Part shown: piece by piece, positions 12,601-19,074 of the stretch
How the letters are laid out: the number at the start of each line of letters is the position of its first letter
Numbering within the stretch: the first letter of the stretch is position 1
NCBI GenBank assembly: GCA_012934845.2
Contig: WNNJ02002553.1
Location: 62,001-126,000, forward strand
Length of the DNA: 64,000 nucleotides
Source of the DNA: Pomphorhynchus laevis
Taxonomy: Eukaryota > Acanthocephala > Palaeacanthocephala > Echinorhynchida > Pomphorhynchidae
Reading direction: 5' to 3'
Made by a program: the position numbers and the translations under genes
Notes under the pieces: generated by a model
The model's database searches: none
What the model saw: only the letters and a program-made list of their open reading frames with translations
What the model was told of the DNA's origin: nothing

Positions 12601-15600
12601 ATGAAAATTCCTCACATCATTTTGCTTCTAGGATTGTAAATATTTCTATGGAATCGATAGAGAAATTGATCCAGCTGTAAAAGACGTATACAATTCGTAA
12701 GCAGACGACCTTTTTTTGTTGCAACATAAATACGAAAAGTTCACGTGTCTTCTGTTGAACACTTTAAAGTTTTTAAACTCTAAGCTTTCATTCATTAAAG
12801 TTATAAGTTAATGTCAAAATTTACAAATTTATGTAAAGATGATGAATCTGATTACTTTATATTAAGAACGCACAATTTTAAATGTAATTAAATGCCTTAT
12901 CAGGAACAACCAATAAAGAAATTTCCACAAACAATTCTCGCCAGTTATACATCATAGCAGATGTATCAACTTGACAATCCGAATTCAATAATTCTAAATT
13001 GTTTAATGAAGTTTAATTTGAATGAAGTATTCCTAAATAAAATCAATTTGTTCGAGATCTGGATATTTTCAAAGTTTTGAATAATTAAAAACAGCTTGAA
13101 ATAATTTGAAATAATTTTAAAATATTTCCCTCTTCCTGTCAACCACTGGTCCGGGTGCCGGAACGTTGAGCCACGAATCAAACTACTCCAGACATCGTGA
13201 TCCTGAGGGACATATCTGAGTTCTCTTTCAGATAGCCCAAGGTGGTCTTCGGCCAGTTTCGAGATTTGATCTCTCCACCAGTATCGAGGTCTCTTTCCGG
13301 TGAGTCCGGCATAGAAACGCCTCCGAGGAAGGCGATCCCTAGACAAACTCAAAACGTGTCCTAATCACCTCAGCTGACTTTCTGTGATATGGAGAAGCAG
13401 CAACATTACTCCAAGTCCATCCGGGATGACCGAATTCCTAACCTTATCTCAAAGGCTAAGACCGGCCATACCGCGAAGAAACCTCATTTCGGTTACCTGT
13501 ATCCGAGATATTATCCTTTCGTTAATAACTCAAAGCTCATGACCATAGGTTAAAATAGGAACGAAGATTGCGTGGTAAACCAAAAGCTCCGCACGAAGAC
13601 TCAACTCCTGTTTTATCACGACAGACCTGTACAAAGAACGCATGGCTACATTAGCTGCCCAAATCCGCTTTTCAATCTCCTTGATGTTCCTGCCGTCCCT
13701 TGAGCACAATACCCTAAGATACTTGAAATCCTCCACATCAGGAAGAACTTTTTCTATAATCCGAATTGGCATTCGCAACTGAATCCGAGACGAGCACATG
13801 GAGACAGTCTTTGAGGTACTAACCAACATCCCTGACGCTGGCATACCATCGTAAATCGATATAGTAGGCCTTGTAAGTCCTCAGGACAAGAAGCCAACAA
13901 AACAGCGTCATCCTCATAAAAGGCAGAGATGCTATCCTGATGGAACCGAACTGAAGACCGACATTCATCAGAGCAGCCCGTCTCGAAATTTTGTCCAGCT
14001 AAACAAGGAACAAAAGTGGAGACAAAGGACAACCCTGACGAAGCCCAACGCCTACTGGAAATGATTCAGACTTCCTACCTAGAACACGAACACAACTCAT
14101 GCTTTGTTCATACAGAGAAGCCACAGCTACCTGAAGATAGTGTGGGACTCCATACTCCCTTAGTACCTCCCACAACCTCTGTCGCGGAACTTAGTCGAAC
14201 GCCCTCTCGCAATCCTCAAAACCTATGTAGATCGGTGGAGCGAACTCCCAATACCTTGAAGGATAGTTGAGAGATTAAAGAGCTTATTTGTAGTTTCACG
14301 TCCTGGACAAAATCCCCATTGTTCCTCTTGCAAATGTCCCTCAACTTTAGGCCGTATCCTTAACTTAATAATCCTAGCAAATAGCTTACTAGTTTGCCCT
14401 TTAAAGCTTCATGTCGAATCTAGTCTACTCCAGAAGACTTGCAATTACGAAGTTTTTTAACTACAGCAATGACCTCTTCCAAAGAGATGAGCTCTTCCGT
14501 TGATTCTAAAGGCTCTACTTCTACAAAAGAAAGCATATCCATTGGATTAAGGAGACTCTTAAAATGCTCTTTCCAACAACCAATAATTTTTTAATGTCAG
14601 TGAGTATAGATTCTCTCTTGTCATAGACAGTTTGAGGAGTTTTCTGCTTTTTAACACGAAGGTTCCTGATTGTCCACCAGATCATCTTCGAAGCTGACCT
14701 ATAATCAAGTCTTAGTGCTCTCCAAACTTCTCCCAAGCCAACTTATTAGCTTCGATAGCTCCTTGAGCTGAAGCTCTCTTTGCCATTTAGTACTTGTCTA
14801 CTGCTTCCATAGATTTATCTGACAAAGTTCCTTATAAGCCAGCTTCTGTTGGACAAAATCTCTAACTGTTGGGGTCCACCAAGCAGTTTGAGTATTTCCT
14901 CCGCTACAAGTACCTAATGCCTTCGCGCCACAACTGTTAACAGTTGCTTTGGCAAGCGAAGATCTGAACATCTCCCATTACTGATCAATGATCTTCTCCT
15001 TTTCTGGCAACCAAGAGAAGTCCTTCCGGATGTAGCCAGGAAAACGTTCTTTGACAGAAACATCTGCTAAACGCTCCAAACACGCCCTCACACGACGTTT
15101 GGGTTTACCAGGCTTGCCATGCATCCGATCCTGTCATCAAAGTTTACTAACTACAAGGTAGTGATCGGTTGACAGATCAGCCCCTCTCTTCACAAGAGTG
15201 TATTAAGCATAACGTCGCAGACTAGATGAAATGATAACAAAATCAATCATTAATCTTTGACTCATTAATCCTGATGTCATGAGCATATATGGATCTCCTT
15301 ATGTTTAAACATGGTGTTGGTTATGCACAAATTGTTACGAGAACAAAAGTGCAATAATTCAACACCACTTGCATTTAGATTAGAGAATCCGTTCCTCTCC
15401 AACACTCCCTTCCAAGTGCTACTTTTGCTACTAAGATGAGCATTGAAGTCACCCAATAGAACGAGGGAATCTCCAACAGAAGTACTATCAAGCAGAGCCT
15501 GAAGATCTTCCACGAAGGCTGCGTATTCTGAGATAATGTTGGGAGCATTCGCACACATAACAGTTCTCGTTGACTATGCCTCAGAAACGCCAACATTTCG

Positions 15601-18579
15601 TTCACTAAGTTAAACCTCTATATCACGAACGACCCGGGGACTTGTAAGTATCCCTACACCCGCCTGTCGTCGCTTTTCGTTGGTAACTCCCGAATAGTTC
15701 AAGGTCCAACCTTGATCCAAAAGTTTAGTTCCAGTTCCAGAATAGTGAAGAGAAGTCACTCCGACTATTTCAACACCGAAGCGAACCATCTATTCAACTA
15801 ATTCGGGTTCCTTCCCCGTCAGCGAGACGACATCTACATTCCTACATGAAGGCTAGTCCGCTTCGGATGTTGATACTTCTTTCGCTGTCTTCGTACAACT
15901 GCTTGGTCACACGGTACCCGACAATGAAAACTACTCCGGTCAGTTGTGAGTTTACTATTGTTCTTTGCATTTGATTTATATTTTATAAATTTGTTGCTAG
16001 TCATTTTCATTGTCTTGGTTTGTTTGTTCGGCTATATCCCGTTCCCGATATCCTTTGATGATCCAACATCGCAACTGTAAGAAAACATGTCTCTGAGACT
16101 CTCTTCCGCCTTTTCGCCAATGTCTAATCTGCCGTTGGAGTTATCGGTGTGATTTTTTTTGTTCGGCTATCTCCCGTTCCCAGTATTATTTGATGATTCA
16201 ACGTCGCTACTGATATGAAACAGGCCTCCGTAATTCTCTTCTGACTTTTCGTCCATTGTCTAATCCACCGTTCGAGTCATTGGAGGGATCTGAGATATTC
16301 TATGAAAGGACTATCCCTACGGCTAATACAAGCCAGCCAATTATTTAGACGTTGATCGACGAATGTCGAACATACGTTGCCTGGTCCGCTTCACGAAGAG
16401 TCTAATTGGCAATAGGTGCCAGCTAAATACTAAATCGACTGGCACCTAGCGGCCCTGAAATATTATAATTTCGAAATAATGTTGCTTCCTTTGAATAACG
16501 TCCGTAGTGAATCTGATTTTTAAGGATTTACTCTTCATAATGTACTTGTTTTTCTAATTTATTATAAATTAATTTTTGGGCAAAATCGCGAAAAGATTTT
16601 AAATCTCAATTTAAATTGATTAAAGCATTAGTTTCATGTAATGCCTCGTGTTTAGTTAAATTATCTTATGTGTTCTAAACCTGACTTCCTACTTTAACCA
16701 ATGAATTATTTTCTATAGCTATATTTTAAATACTGTAAAATACAATGAAACTGTCAGTGATAAAAGTTTCAACATGATTTCACGATGGTATTACTTCTAC
16801 ATTATGCTCTGATTTTAATTATGGCACATTTAGCTTCAATGAAATAAGGAGTCAGCGTCATTTTTACTCAGCAGTGAACGAAAATTATATCAACGATATT
16901 CTGATTCGGACAGCGATTACGTCTTAACACGTTTACACGTTGTCAACATGATGACTTAAAATTATAAGATATTTATTATATTAGTGAAAAAAAAACAATT
17001 TAATTAAAAATGAAATTGTTTAAAGCAACATCTTAAAAATATAAAGAAGTTGTATATATTATCTATCATCGAATACCTTCATTTAGAGAATTTAAAGGAA
17101 ATCCAAATTTAAAATCTGAAAATGAACCATGACAATTAGAAATCAAAGTTTATGTTACCTTAAATCACAAAAAGTTTGTGATTTCAGAGGTTATGTATAC
17201 GTAAAATTGTATTTTAATTGTATGCTACATTGTATTTTGAACCTTTAAATGTGTAGTTATCGAAACTTTAAATTAGTTAAATAGTTTGAATTGTGTTCAT
17301 GCGATTGAATCTGTCATCCAGTAATTGCTTTTGGATAGAAATTAATGAAAATTCCTCACATCATTTTGCTTCTAGGATTGTAAATATTTCTATGGAATCG
17401 ATAGAGAAATTGATCCAGCTGTAAAAGACGTATACAATTCGTAAGCAGACGACCTTTTTTTGTTGCAACATAAATACGAAAAGTTCACGTGTCTTCTGTT
17501 GAACACTTTAAAGTTTTTAAACTCTAAGCTTTCATTCATTAAAGTTATAAGTTAATGTCAAAATTTACAAATTTATGTAAAGATGATGAATCTGATTACT
17601 TTATATTAAGAACGCACAATTTTAAATGTAATTAAATGCCTTATCAGGAACAACCAATAAAGAAATTTCCACAAACAATTCTCGCCAGTTATACATCATA
17701 GCAGATGTATCAACTTGACAATCCGAATTCAATAATTCTAAATTGTTTAATGAAGTTTAATTTGAATGAAGTATTCCTAAATAAAATCAATTTGTTCGAG
17801 ATCTGGATATTTTCAAAGTTTTGAATAATTAAAAACAGCTTGAAATAATTTGAAATAATTTTAAAATATTTCCCTCTTCCTGTCAACCACTGGTCCGGGT
17901 GATGGAATGTTGAGCCACGAATCAAACTACTCCAGACATCGTGATCCTGAGGGACATATCTGAGTTCTCTTTCAGATAGCCCAAGGTGGTCTTCGGCCAG
18001 TTTCGAGATTTGATCTCTCCACCAGTATCGAGGTCTCTTTCCGGTGAGTCCGGCATAGAAACGCCTCCGAGGAAGGCGATCCCTAGACAAACTCAAAACG
18101 TGTCCTAATCACCTCAGCTGACTTTCTGTGATATGGAGAAGCAGCAACATTACTCCAAGTCCATCCGGGATGACCGAATTCCTAACCTTATCTCAAAGGC
18201 TAAGACCGGCCATACCGCGAATAAACCTCATTTCGGTTACCTGTATCCGAGATATTATCCATTCGTTAATAACTCAAAGCTTATGACCATAGGTTAAAAT
18301 AGGAACGAAGATTGCGTGGTAAACCAAAAGCTCCGCACGAAGACTCAACTCCTGTTTTATCACGACAGACCTGTACAAATATATTGGTGGCGTATTATTA
18401 TATTATATTTATTAGATCTGTGGCGTATATTTACGCTGCCGGATGATTTTTTGCATATTGGCACCATATCATTTGCTAACTTTTTACTTATTTCTTTGTA
18501 CAGTTCATGTCATCGTTTTGTGGAGCAACAATTCGAAAATCATCTTATTTTCTTGAACACTGCGCCATCAATGTATTAA
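537..18579 (+). CDS. FIG4: FIG4/Sac3 phosphoinositide phosphatase gene (5' end outside window)
   Basis: FIG4 (Sac3) removes the 5-phosphate of PI(3,5)P2 on endolysosomal membranes, in a complex with PIKfyve and VAC14. This is family knowledge. In the sequence, exons at 537-624, 671-827, 1337-1434, 2066-2193, 2226-2321, 2382-2475, 4504-4565, 6725-6891, 7126-7261, 7570-7625, 8888-9053, 12632-12696 (or its copy 17376-17440) and 18504-18579 have GT-AG borders. Their phases match except between 9053 and 12632. Motifs follow FIG4 order: AGTRFLKRG, NEVETEQI, GSVPAYWSQD, the CX5R(T) catalytic motif NCVDCLDRTN, then QYCGSRMVHNWETY. The segment before the catalytic motif and the C-terminal tail are shorter than in human FIG4 as I recall it. 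The N-terminal exons lie left of the window. An AATAAA at 18640-18645 follows the stop. Family identity is secure; the splice map is inferred. Confidence 0.88.
671..827 (+). CDS. FIG4: FIG4 exon: NEVETEQI and GSVPAYWSQD motifs
   Basis: Starts after tttcaag and encodes GNVANEVETEQI and then RGSVPAYWSQD, the strand that holds the conserved GSVPxYWSQ signature of SAC phosphatases. I chose the gttagt donor at 828 over the earlier gtttgt at 824. Only the later donor gives phase 1, which fits the next exon and yields PPIVFDRSNPY, parallel to human PPITLDQADPF. Confidence 0.85.
1337..1434 (+). CDS. FIG4: FIG4 exon: SAC core
   Basis: Follows a gtttag acceptor. It encodes DRSNPYHIPACQHYKQLY and RYGFPIVILDLVK before a gtataa donor. 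This aligns with the FIG4/SAC segment DPFAHVAALHFDQMFQRF and GSPIIILNLVK. The exon is in phase 1 at entry and phase 0 at exit. Confidence 0.85.
2066..2193 (+). CDS. FIG4: FIG4 exon: SAC core helix region
   Basis: Begins after tctcgtag. It encodes TNERKKREEFLSDELKSS and later FLPLNSLFYNHFDMSAARR, ending at a gtatgc donor in phase 2. It parallels REKRKHERILSEEL and the YIPWDMAKYTKS stretch of FIG4. The intron to the next exon is only about 32 bp, which is very short, but both borders and the phase fit. Confidence 0.75.
2226..2321 (+). CDS. FIG4: FIG4 exon before the catalytic motif
   Basis: Encodes HFDVFEPLDKIASELVSKVG and YFCPKLNL with a gtaagt donor at 2322. It matches the helix that reads LDRLNVIAESVVKKTGFF in FIG4. 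The segment that normally lies between this helix and the catalytic loop is much shorter here than in human FIG4. Confidence 0.78.
2382..2475 (+). CDS. FIG4: FIG4 exon carrying the CX5R(T) active site
   Basis: Encodes QKGIIRLNCVDCLDRTNTAI and ends at ATTCAT before gtacgt. NCVDCLDRTN is the invariant SAC phosphatase active-site loop, with nucleophilic Cys, the CX5R spacing and the following Thr all intact. This is the strongest single evidence for the gene. Confidence 0.95.
2565..2649. repeat. Long palindrome with GC-rich arms
   Basis: The arms of about 33 bases meet around a roughly 18-base spacer. Each arm has the GC-rich core AACGATCGCCGCCATTTT or its complement, inside otherwise AT-rich intron. 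It would extrude as a stable hairpin. It may be a foldback element or the termini of a small transposon. Confidence 0.7.
2665..2745. mobile_element. Half copy of the foldback element seen at 5723-5901
   Basis: Shares, in the same order, the pieces GAAGATG-TAACAGA, TTAGCGAAATATCAAA, a TTTCATCCTTTATTTTGATG stretch and AGCTCCAATAATT with the right half of the element at 5723-5901. The left half is not recognisable here. Non-autonomous, no coding capacity. Confidence 0.5.
2925..4060 (+). mobile_element. Decayed LINE reverse transcriptase (R2/RLE-like)
   Basis: Several frames together give the usual order of a LINE RT. These are a GDVKKALRTLRS-like stretch, AAEPDGLSPSYLKDL, GVRHIAVSFTILRIAAKFA (RPIAVG-type motif), QLGVGVLRGIEAAIHNAR, LDFRNAFNSVKRDVVLDRGV and GVLQNDPLGPLMFCLAV (normally GVQQGDPLGPL). 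At least three frameshifts and several stops separate them, so the copy is dead. The motif wording resembles LINEs whose 3' part encodes a restriction-like endonuclease. It sits in a FIG4 intron in the sense orientation. Right of 4060 it dissolves into unrecognised sequence. Confidence 0.75.
3870..3969. repeat. 30-bp direct repeat and 24-bp-arm hairpin inside the LINE
   Basis: A 30-bp unit starting GACTACACGATTGTGTTTGT is present about twice in tandem. It is followed by an inverted repeat with arms at 3918-3941 and 3946-3969, one mismatch and a four-base loop (GATT). This looks like a fold-back made during replication or repair. Confidence 0.8.
4504..4565 (+). CDS. FIG4: FIG4 exon: short linker exon
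   Basis: Follows ttttttag and encodes LQQMGLLQSDFKIEDECFLD before gtatgt, phase 0 in and phase 2 out. It fits the FIG4 stretch YQLYSLGLIDKPNLQFD between the active-site loop and the [12 protein letters not shown] motif. The phase agreement on both sides supports it despite its small size. Confidence 0.75.
4862..5140 (+). repeat. Dispersed repeat (PLE-associated terminal family), copy 1
   Basis: Contains the family landmarks TTTTTATGAATTGA, AATAACAGACG, CAGAATAAGGATTAGAGG, TCATCAGGAGGAACTGCTA, TTTCAGGTTTCGG and ACATAGCAGCGGGGCC. CTGCTATG and CATAGCAG pair as a hairpin. It directly abuts a minus-strand Penelope-like RT fragment, so it is the 3' end of that copy when read on the minus strand. 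Confidence 0.7.
5121..5680 (-). mobile_element. Penelope-like element RT fragment, copy 1
   Basis: Minus-strand frames encode the same stretch as the copies at 19411 and 28970. It includes [25 protein letters not shown] and the [15 protein letters not shown] end of the RT domain. It is a broken fossil, truncated at its 5' side, with a few breaks. It lies in the FIG4 intron 4566-6724, antisense to the gene. The family call rests on the RT wording and the attached terminal repeat. Confidence 0.7.
5723..5901. mobile_element. Foldback MITE-like element
   Basis: Two inverted arms of roughly 80 bases. The left arm reads ATTATTGATGTAGCTGGATC and runs through CTGTTAGCATCTCCAGAAAA. The right arm is its near complement and ends CCAGCTCCAATAAT. 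The centre repeats TTTTCTGAAGATG twice. No coding capacity. A second, half copy lies at 2665-2745 and weak similarity occurs near 47035-47085. Confidence 0.75.
5902..6724 (+). other. AT-rich FIG4 intron
   Basis: Apart from short AT-rich tandem motifs (ATATTATGTTAAT-type, about 6418-6500), I see no gene, transposon domain or structured RNA here. Confidence 0.5.
6725..6891 (+). CDS. FIG4: FIG4 exon: QYCGSRMVHNWETY motif
   Basis: Encodes ILRYLYESAGDVLAMQYCGS, RMVHNWETYQNISPWKSQS and ELIHNLSRYYNTTFS with a gtaacc donor, phase 2 in and phase 1 out. This aligns closely with FIG4 [20 protein letters not shown] and the following VHRVKTYRKIAPWTQHSKD and LSRYYSNAFSD. It is the best-conserved exon after the active site. 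Confidence 0.93.
7126..7261 (+). CDS. FIG4: FIG4 exon: NVFLGVYRP / HIWDVTSDF
   Basis: Follows catttag and encodes DFDKQACINVFLGVYRPYNH and SFHIWDVTSDFHLHNPENR. It parallels [20 protein letters not shown] and TDFYLHHKN in FIG4. The donor is CA|gtaagt, phase 2. Confidence 0.9.
7570..7625 (+). CDS. FIG4: FIG4 exon: YTAWAADCFWDEY
   Basis: Short exon after ttatttag encoding YTAWAADCFWDEYTDDED, phase 2 in and phase 1 out, gtataa donor. It matches the Trp-rich SYTYWWTPEV stretch at the end of the FIG4 SAC region. Confidence 0.8.
7717..7923 (+). mobile_element. Possible LINE RT scrap in FIG4 intron
   Basis: A 68-codon frame contains AFYADVFVILLESLADTQNV, which resembles the YADDxVIL box and following helix of reverse transcriptases with the second Asp replaced by Val. 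It is too short to classify. It could be chance. Confidence 0.35.
8888..9053 (+). CDS. FIG4: FIG4 exon: C-terminal region
   Basis: After cattgtag the frame continues in phase from the 7570 exon (G|TG). It encodes STGLFEQHYQSRHTTHFDEY and later NEEIVGSFIKRCKEDR before a gtataa donor, phase 2 out. It falls where FIG4 carries a divergent post-SAC segment, so homology is weak. Assignment rests on phase and position. Confidence 0.65.
9381..10300. repeat. 12-bp minisatellite array 1 with its AT-rich left flank
   Basis: About 310 bp of AT-rich flank (9381-9690) precedes roughly 600 bp of degenerate TACAACACTGTG repeats. In many units the last bases vary (CGGTG, CCGTG, CTGTC). Each unit carries the palindrome TGTACA. 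Because the period is a multiple of three, several frames stay open by chance; none is a gene. Confidence 0.95.
10299..11445. repeat. 12-bp minisatellite array 2 with the same left flank
   Basis: The flank at 10299-10606 is clearly homologous to 9381-9690, including the blocks CGCATCTGTTCG, AAAGATTATCTGAAATCTTA-type sequence and TTTATTGTTGTGTACAACAC. The array then runs to about 11445. From 10897 to 11268 there are 31 perfect tandem copies of TACAACACTGTG, so this part expanded recently. Both arrays end in similar sequence with TACATAGCGTACACTATGTA. Confidence 0.95.
11446..12096 (+). other. AT-rich FIG4 intron
   Basis: No exon or element recognised. A perfect inverted pair, CTTGGCCTG and CAGGCCAAGG around 11896-11925, forms a small hairpin. 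Confidence 0.45.
12444..12456 (+). CDS. FIG4: Candidate 13-nt FIG4 microexon
   Basis: AGGTTATGTATAC is bordered by gatttcag and gtaaaa. It would convert phase 2 (exon 8888-9053) to phase 0 (exon 12632-12696), adding five residues. It is proposed only because those two exons otherwise disagree in phase. An identical copy lies at 17188-17200. Weak evidence. Confidence 0.25.
12632..12696 (+). CDS. FIG4: FIG4 penultimate exon, copy 1
   Basis: After tttgcttctag it encodes DCKYFYGIDREIDPAVKDVY and ends AATTC|gtaagc, phase 0 in and phase 2 out. It resembles the human FIG4 stretch [20 protein letters not shown]. It joins in frame to the last exon at 18504. The second copy at 17376-17440 appears identical. 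The length of 65 bp means both cannot be spliced in series without a frameshift. Confidence 0.7.
12966..13352 (-). pseudogene. LINE ORF C-terminal fragment, copy 1
   Basis: Encodes RDRLPRRRFYAGLTGKRPRY and WWRDQISKLAEDHLGLSERE, the conserved 3' tail of this LINE ORF (compare GRRPRGRPRTRWRDYVSRLA in fish LINEs). The reading frame runs past the element into intron sequence at about 13110. It belongs to the LINE at 13110-16455. Confidence 0.8.
15277..15558 (-). pseudogene. LINE endonuclease domain fragment
   Basis: This 93-codon frame reads MCANAPNIISEYAAFVEDLQ, then LVLLGDFNAHLSSKSSTWKG and LHFCSRNNLCITNTMFKHKE. GDFNAH is the catalytic Asp/Asn box of exonuclease-endonuclease-phosphatase (APE) domains. 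The frame is interrupted on both sides, so it is part of the dead LINE at 13110-16455. Confidence 0.85.
16018..16455 (-). repeat. LINE 5' region: about 120-bp tandem repeat and terminal inverted repeat
   Basis: The block TTTGTTCGGCTATNTCCCGT with TTTGATGATNCAACNTCGC occurs at about 16018 and again at about 16145. Beyond it, GGTGCCAG and CTGGCACC form an inverted pair near 16405-16440. Tandem 5' monomers are common in LINE promoters; that role here is inference. Confidence 0.6.
16456..16840 (+). other. AT-rich FIG4 intron between LINE and duplication copy 2
   Basis: No feature recognised; its right end is the duplication breakpoint at 16840/16841. Confidence 0.5.
17376..17440 (+). CDS. FIG4: FIG4 penultimate exon, copy 2
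   Basis: Appears identical in sequence and splice sites to 12632-12696 and sits closer to the last exon (18504). Either copy can join in frame to its neighbours, but not both together. This one may be the exon normally used, or the two may be interchangeable. Confidence 0.65.
17710..18096 (-). pseudogene. LINE ORF C-terminal fragment, copy 2
   Basis: Same 128-codon frame as 12966-13352 with one visible residue change (Arg to His in the TFRHPDQ stretch). It was carried by the segmental duplication, not by a new insertion. Confidence 0.8.
18504..18579 (+). CDS. FIG4: FIG4 last exon and stop
   Basis: After ttctttgtacag the frame reads SCHRFVEQQFENHLIFLNTA and ends PSMY before TAA at 18577-18579. 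Entry phase matches the penultimate exon. With it the junction gives VYNS-SCHRFVEQ, parallel to IYSRFVQLGQ in human FIG4. The protein ends here, far shorter at the C-terminus than human FIG4. Confidence 0.7.
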
Positions 18580-18639
18580 ACTTATCTAAAGTTTAATCTT
18601 ATCTAAAGCTAAATTTGTTAATCCATAAGTCGAGGTTAT

Positions 18640-18645
18640 AATAAA
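18640..18645 (+). terminator. FIG4 polyadenylation signal candidate
   Basis: AATAAA lies 61 bases after the FIG4 stop codon. AT-rich context makes chance occurrence possible. Confidence 0.5.
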
Positions 18646-18814
18646 AACTAAAATCGTTTGGTAAATGTAAAATTCTTTGTAGCAATTTTAATTAATGTTA
18701 GTTTACTCGAGTTTACTTTTATTAATTTTTACAATTTGGTAGTGACCTTAATTACAAAGTGCAAGTTTGTGGTGTATACTGCAATACTCGCACTAAAAAA
18801 AGTTCCACAAAAAT

Positions 18815-18820
18815 TTTATT
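18815..18820 (-). terminator. TEAD polyadenylation signal candidate
   Basis: AATAAA on the minus strand, 120 bases after the TEAD stop at 18940. With the FIG4 signal at 18640, the two 3' ends would be about 150 bp apart and not overlap. Confidence 0.45.
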
Positions 18821-18939
18821 TATAAATTCCACAATTGAATTTAGTGGTATAGTAAAAATGGTGGTTAGCAAAAATAAGAATCTCTCGTAGAAAACACATC
18901 AGTAGAAAATATAAAACAAGTTATCTCAATCGGTACAAT

Positions 18940-19074
18940 TTAACGTATTACTCGGTATACTTTTGACGGTGAGTTTGTTAGACTATTGATTCCCGTCGGA
19001 ACGAATCCATCAGCCACTTCAAATGTAAACCCAATTCCCAACAGCAATTGATTAGTTGCTTTTACTCTTATACT
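18940..19074 (-). CDS. TEAD: TEAD last exon
   Basis: After a gtttag acceptor it encodes [20 protein letters not shown] and ends KVYRVIR before TAA. Joined to the previous exon, [20 protein letters not shown] aligns residue for residue with FTILQVVTSRDSQETLLVIA of Drosophila Scalloped, and the terminal VYRVIR with VYKLVKD. Confidence 0.85.
   Translation of the reverse strand, partial: SIRVKATNQLLLGIGFTFEVADGFVPTGINSLTNSPSKVYRVIR

Larger units (their letters stand above)
12097..13635. repeat. Segmental duplication, copy 1
   Basis: This 1539-bp segment is repeated at 16841-18379 with a constant offset of 4744 bp. By eye I count about seven differences, for example at 12142-12144, 13158-13166 and near 13480. 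Identity is therefore about 99.5 percent. It contains a FIG4 exon and the last 500 bp of a minus-strand LINE. The layout fits a tandem duplication of 4744 bp whose second copy later lost its right part. Confidence 0.95.
13110..16455 (-). mobile_element. Near full-length APE-type LINE (non-LTR retrotransposon)
   Basis: Read on the minus strand, the order is a 5' region with tandem and inverted repeats (16455-16020), an apurinic-type endonuclease (RRQAGVGILTSPRVVRDIE near 15670-15600, LLGDFNAHLSSKSSTWKGVL near 15460-15400), reverse transcriptase (FYEDDAVLLASCPEDLQGLL near 13900; DVEDFKYLRVLCSRDGRN and AMRSLYRSVVIKQELSLRAE, 13740-13590) and the C-terminal RYWWRDQISKLAEDHLGLSE block (13290-13230). 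The total of about 3.3 kb suits such elements. Several stops and frameshifts break the ORF. The RT box reads YEDD rather than FADD. The element lies in a FIG4 intron in antisense orientation. The family recurs at 62930-64000. Confidence 0.88.
16841..18379. repeat. Segmental duplication, copy 2
   Basis: Direct repeat of 12097-13635 at about 99.5 percent identity. It carries FIG4 exon copy 2 (17376-17440) and the 3' 500 bp of the LINE (minus strand, about 17855-18379). It stops abruptly at 18379, after GACAGACCTGTACAAA, where unrelated intron resumes. Confidence 0.95.
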
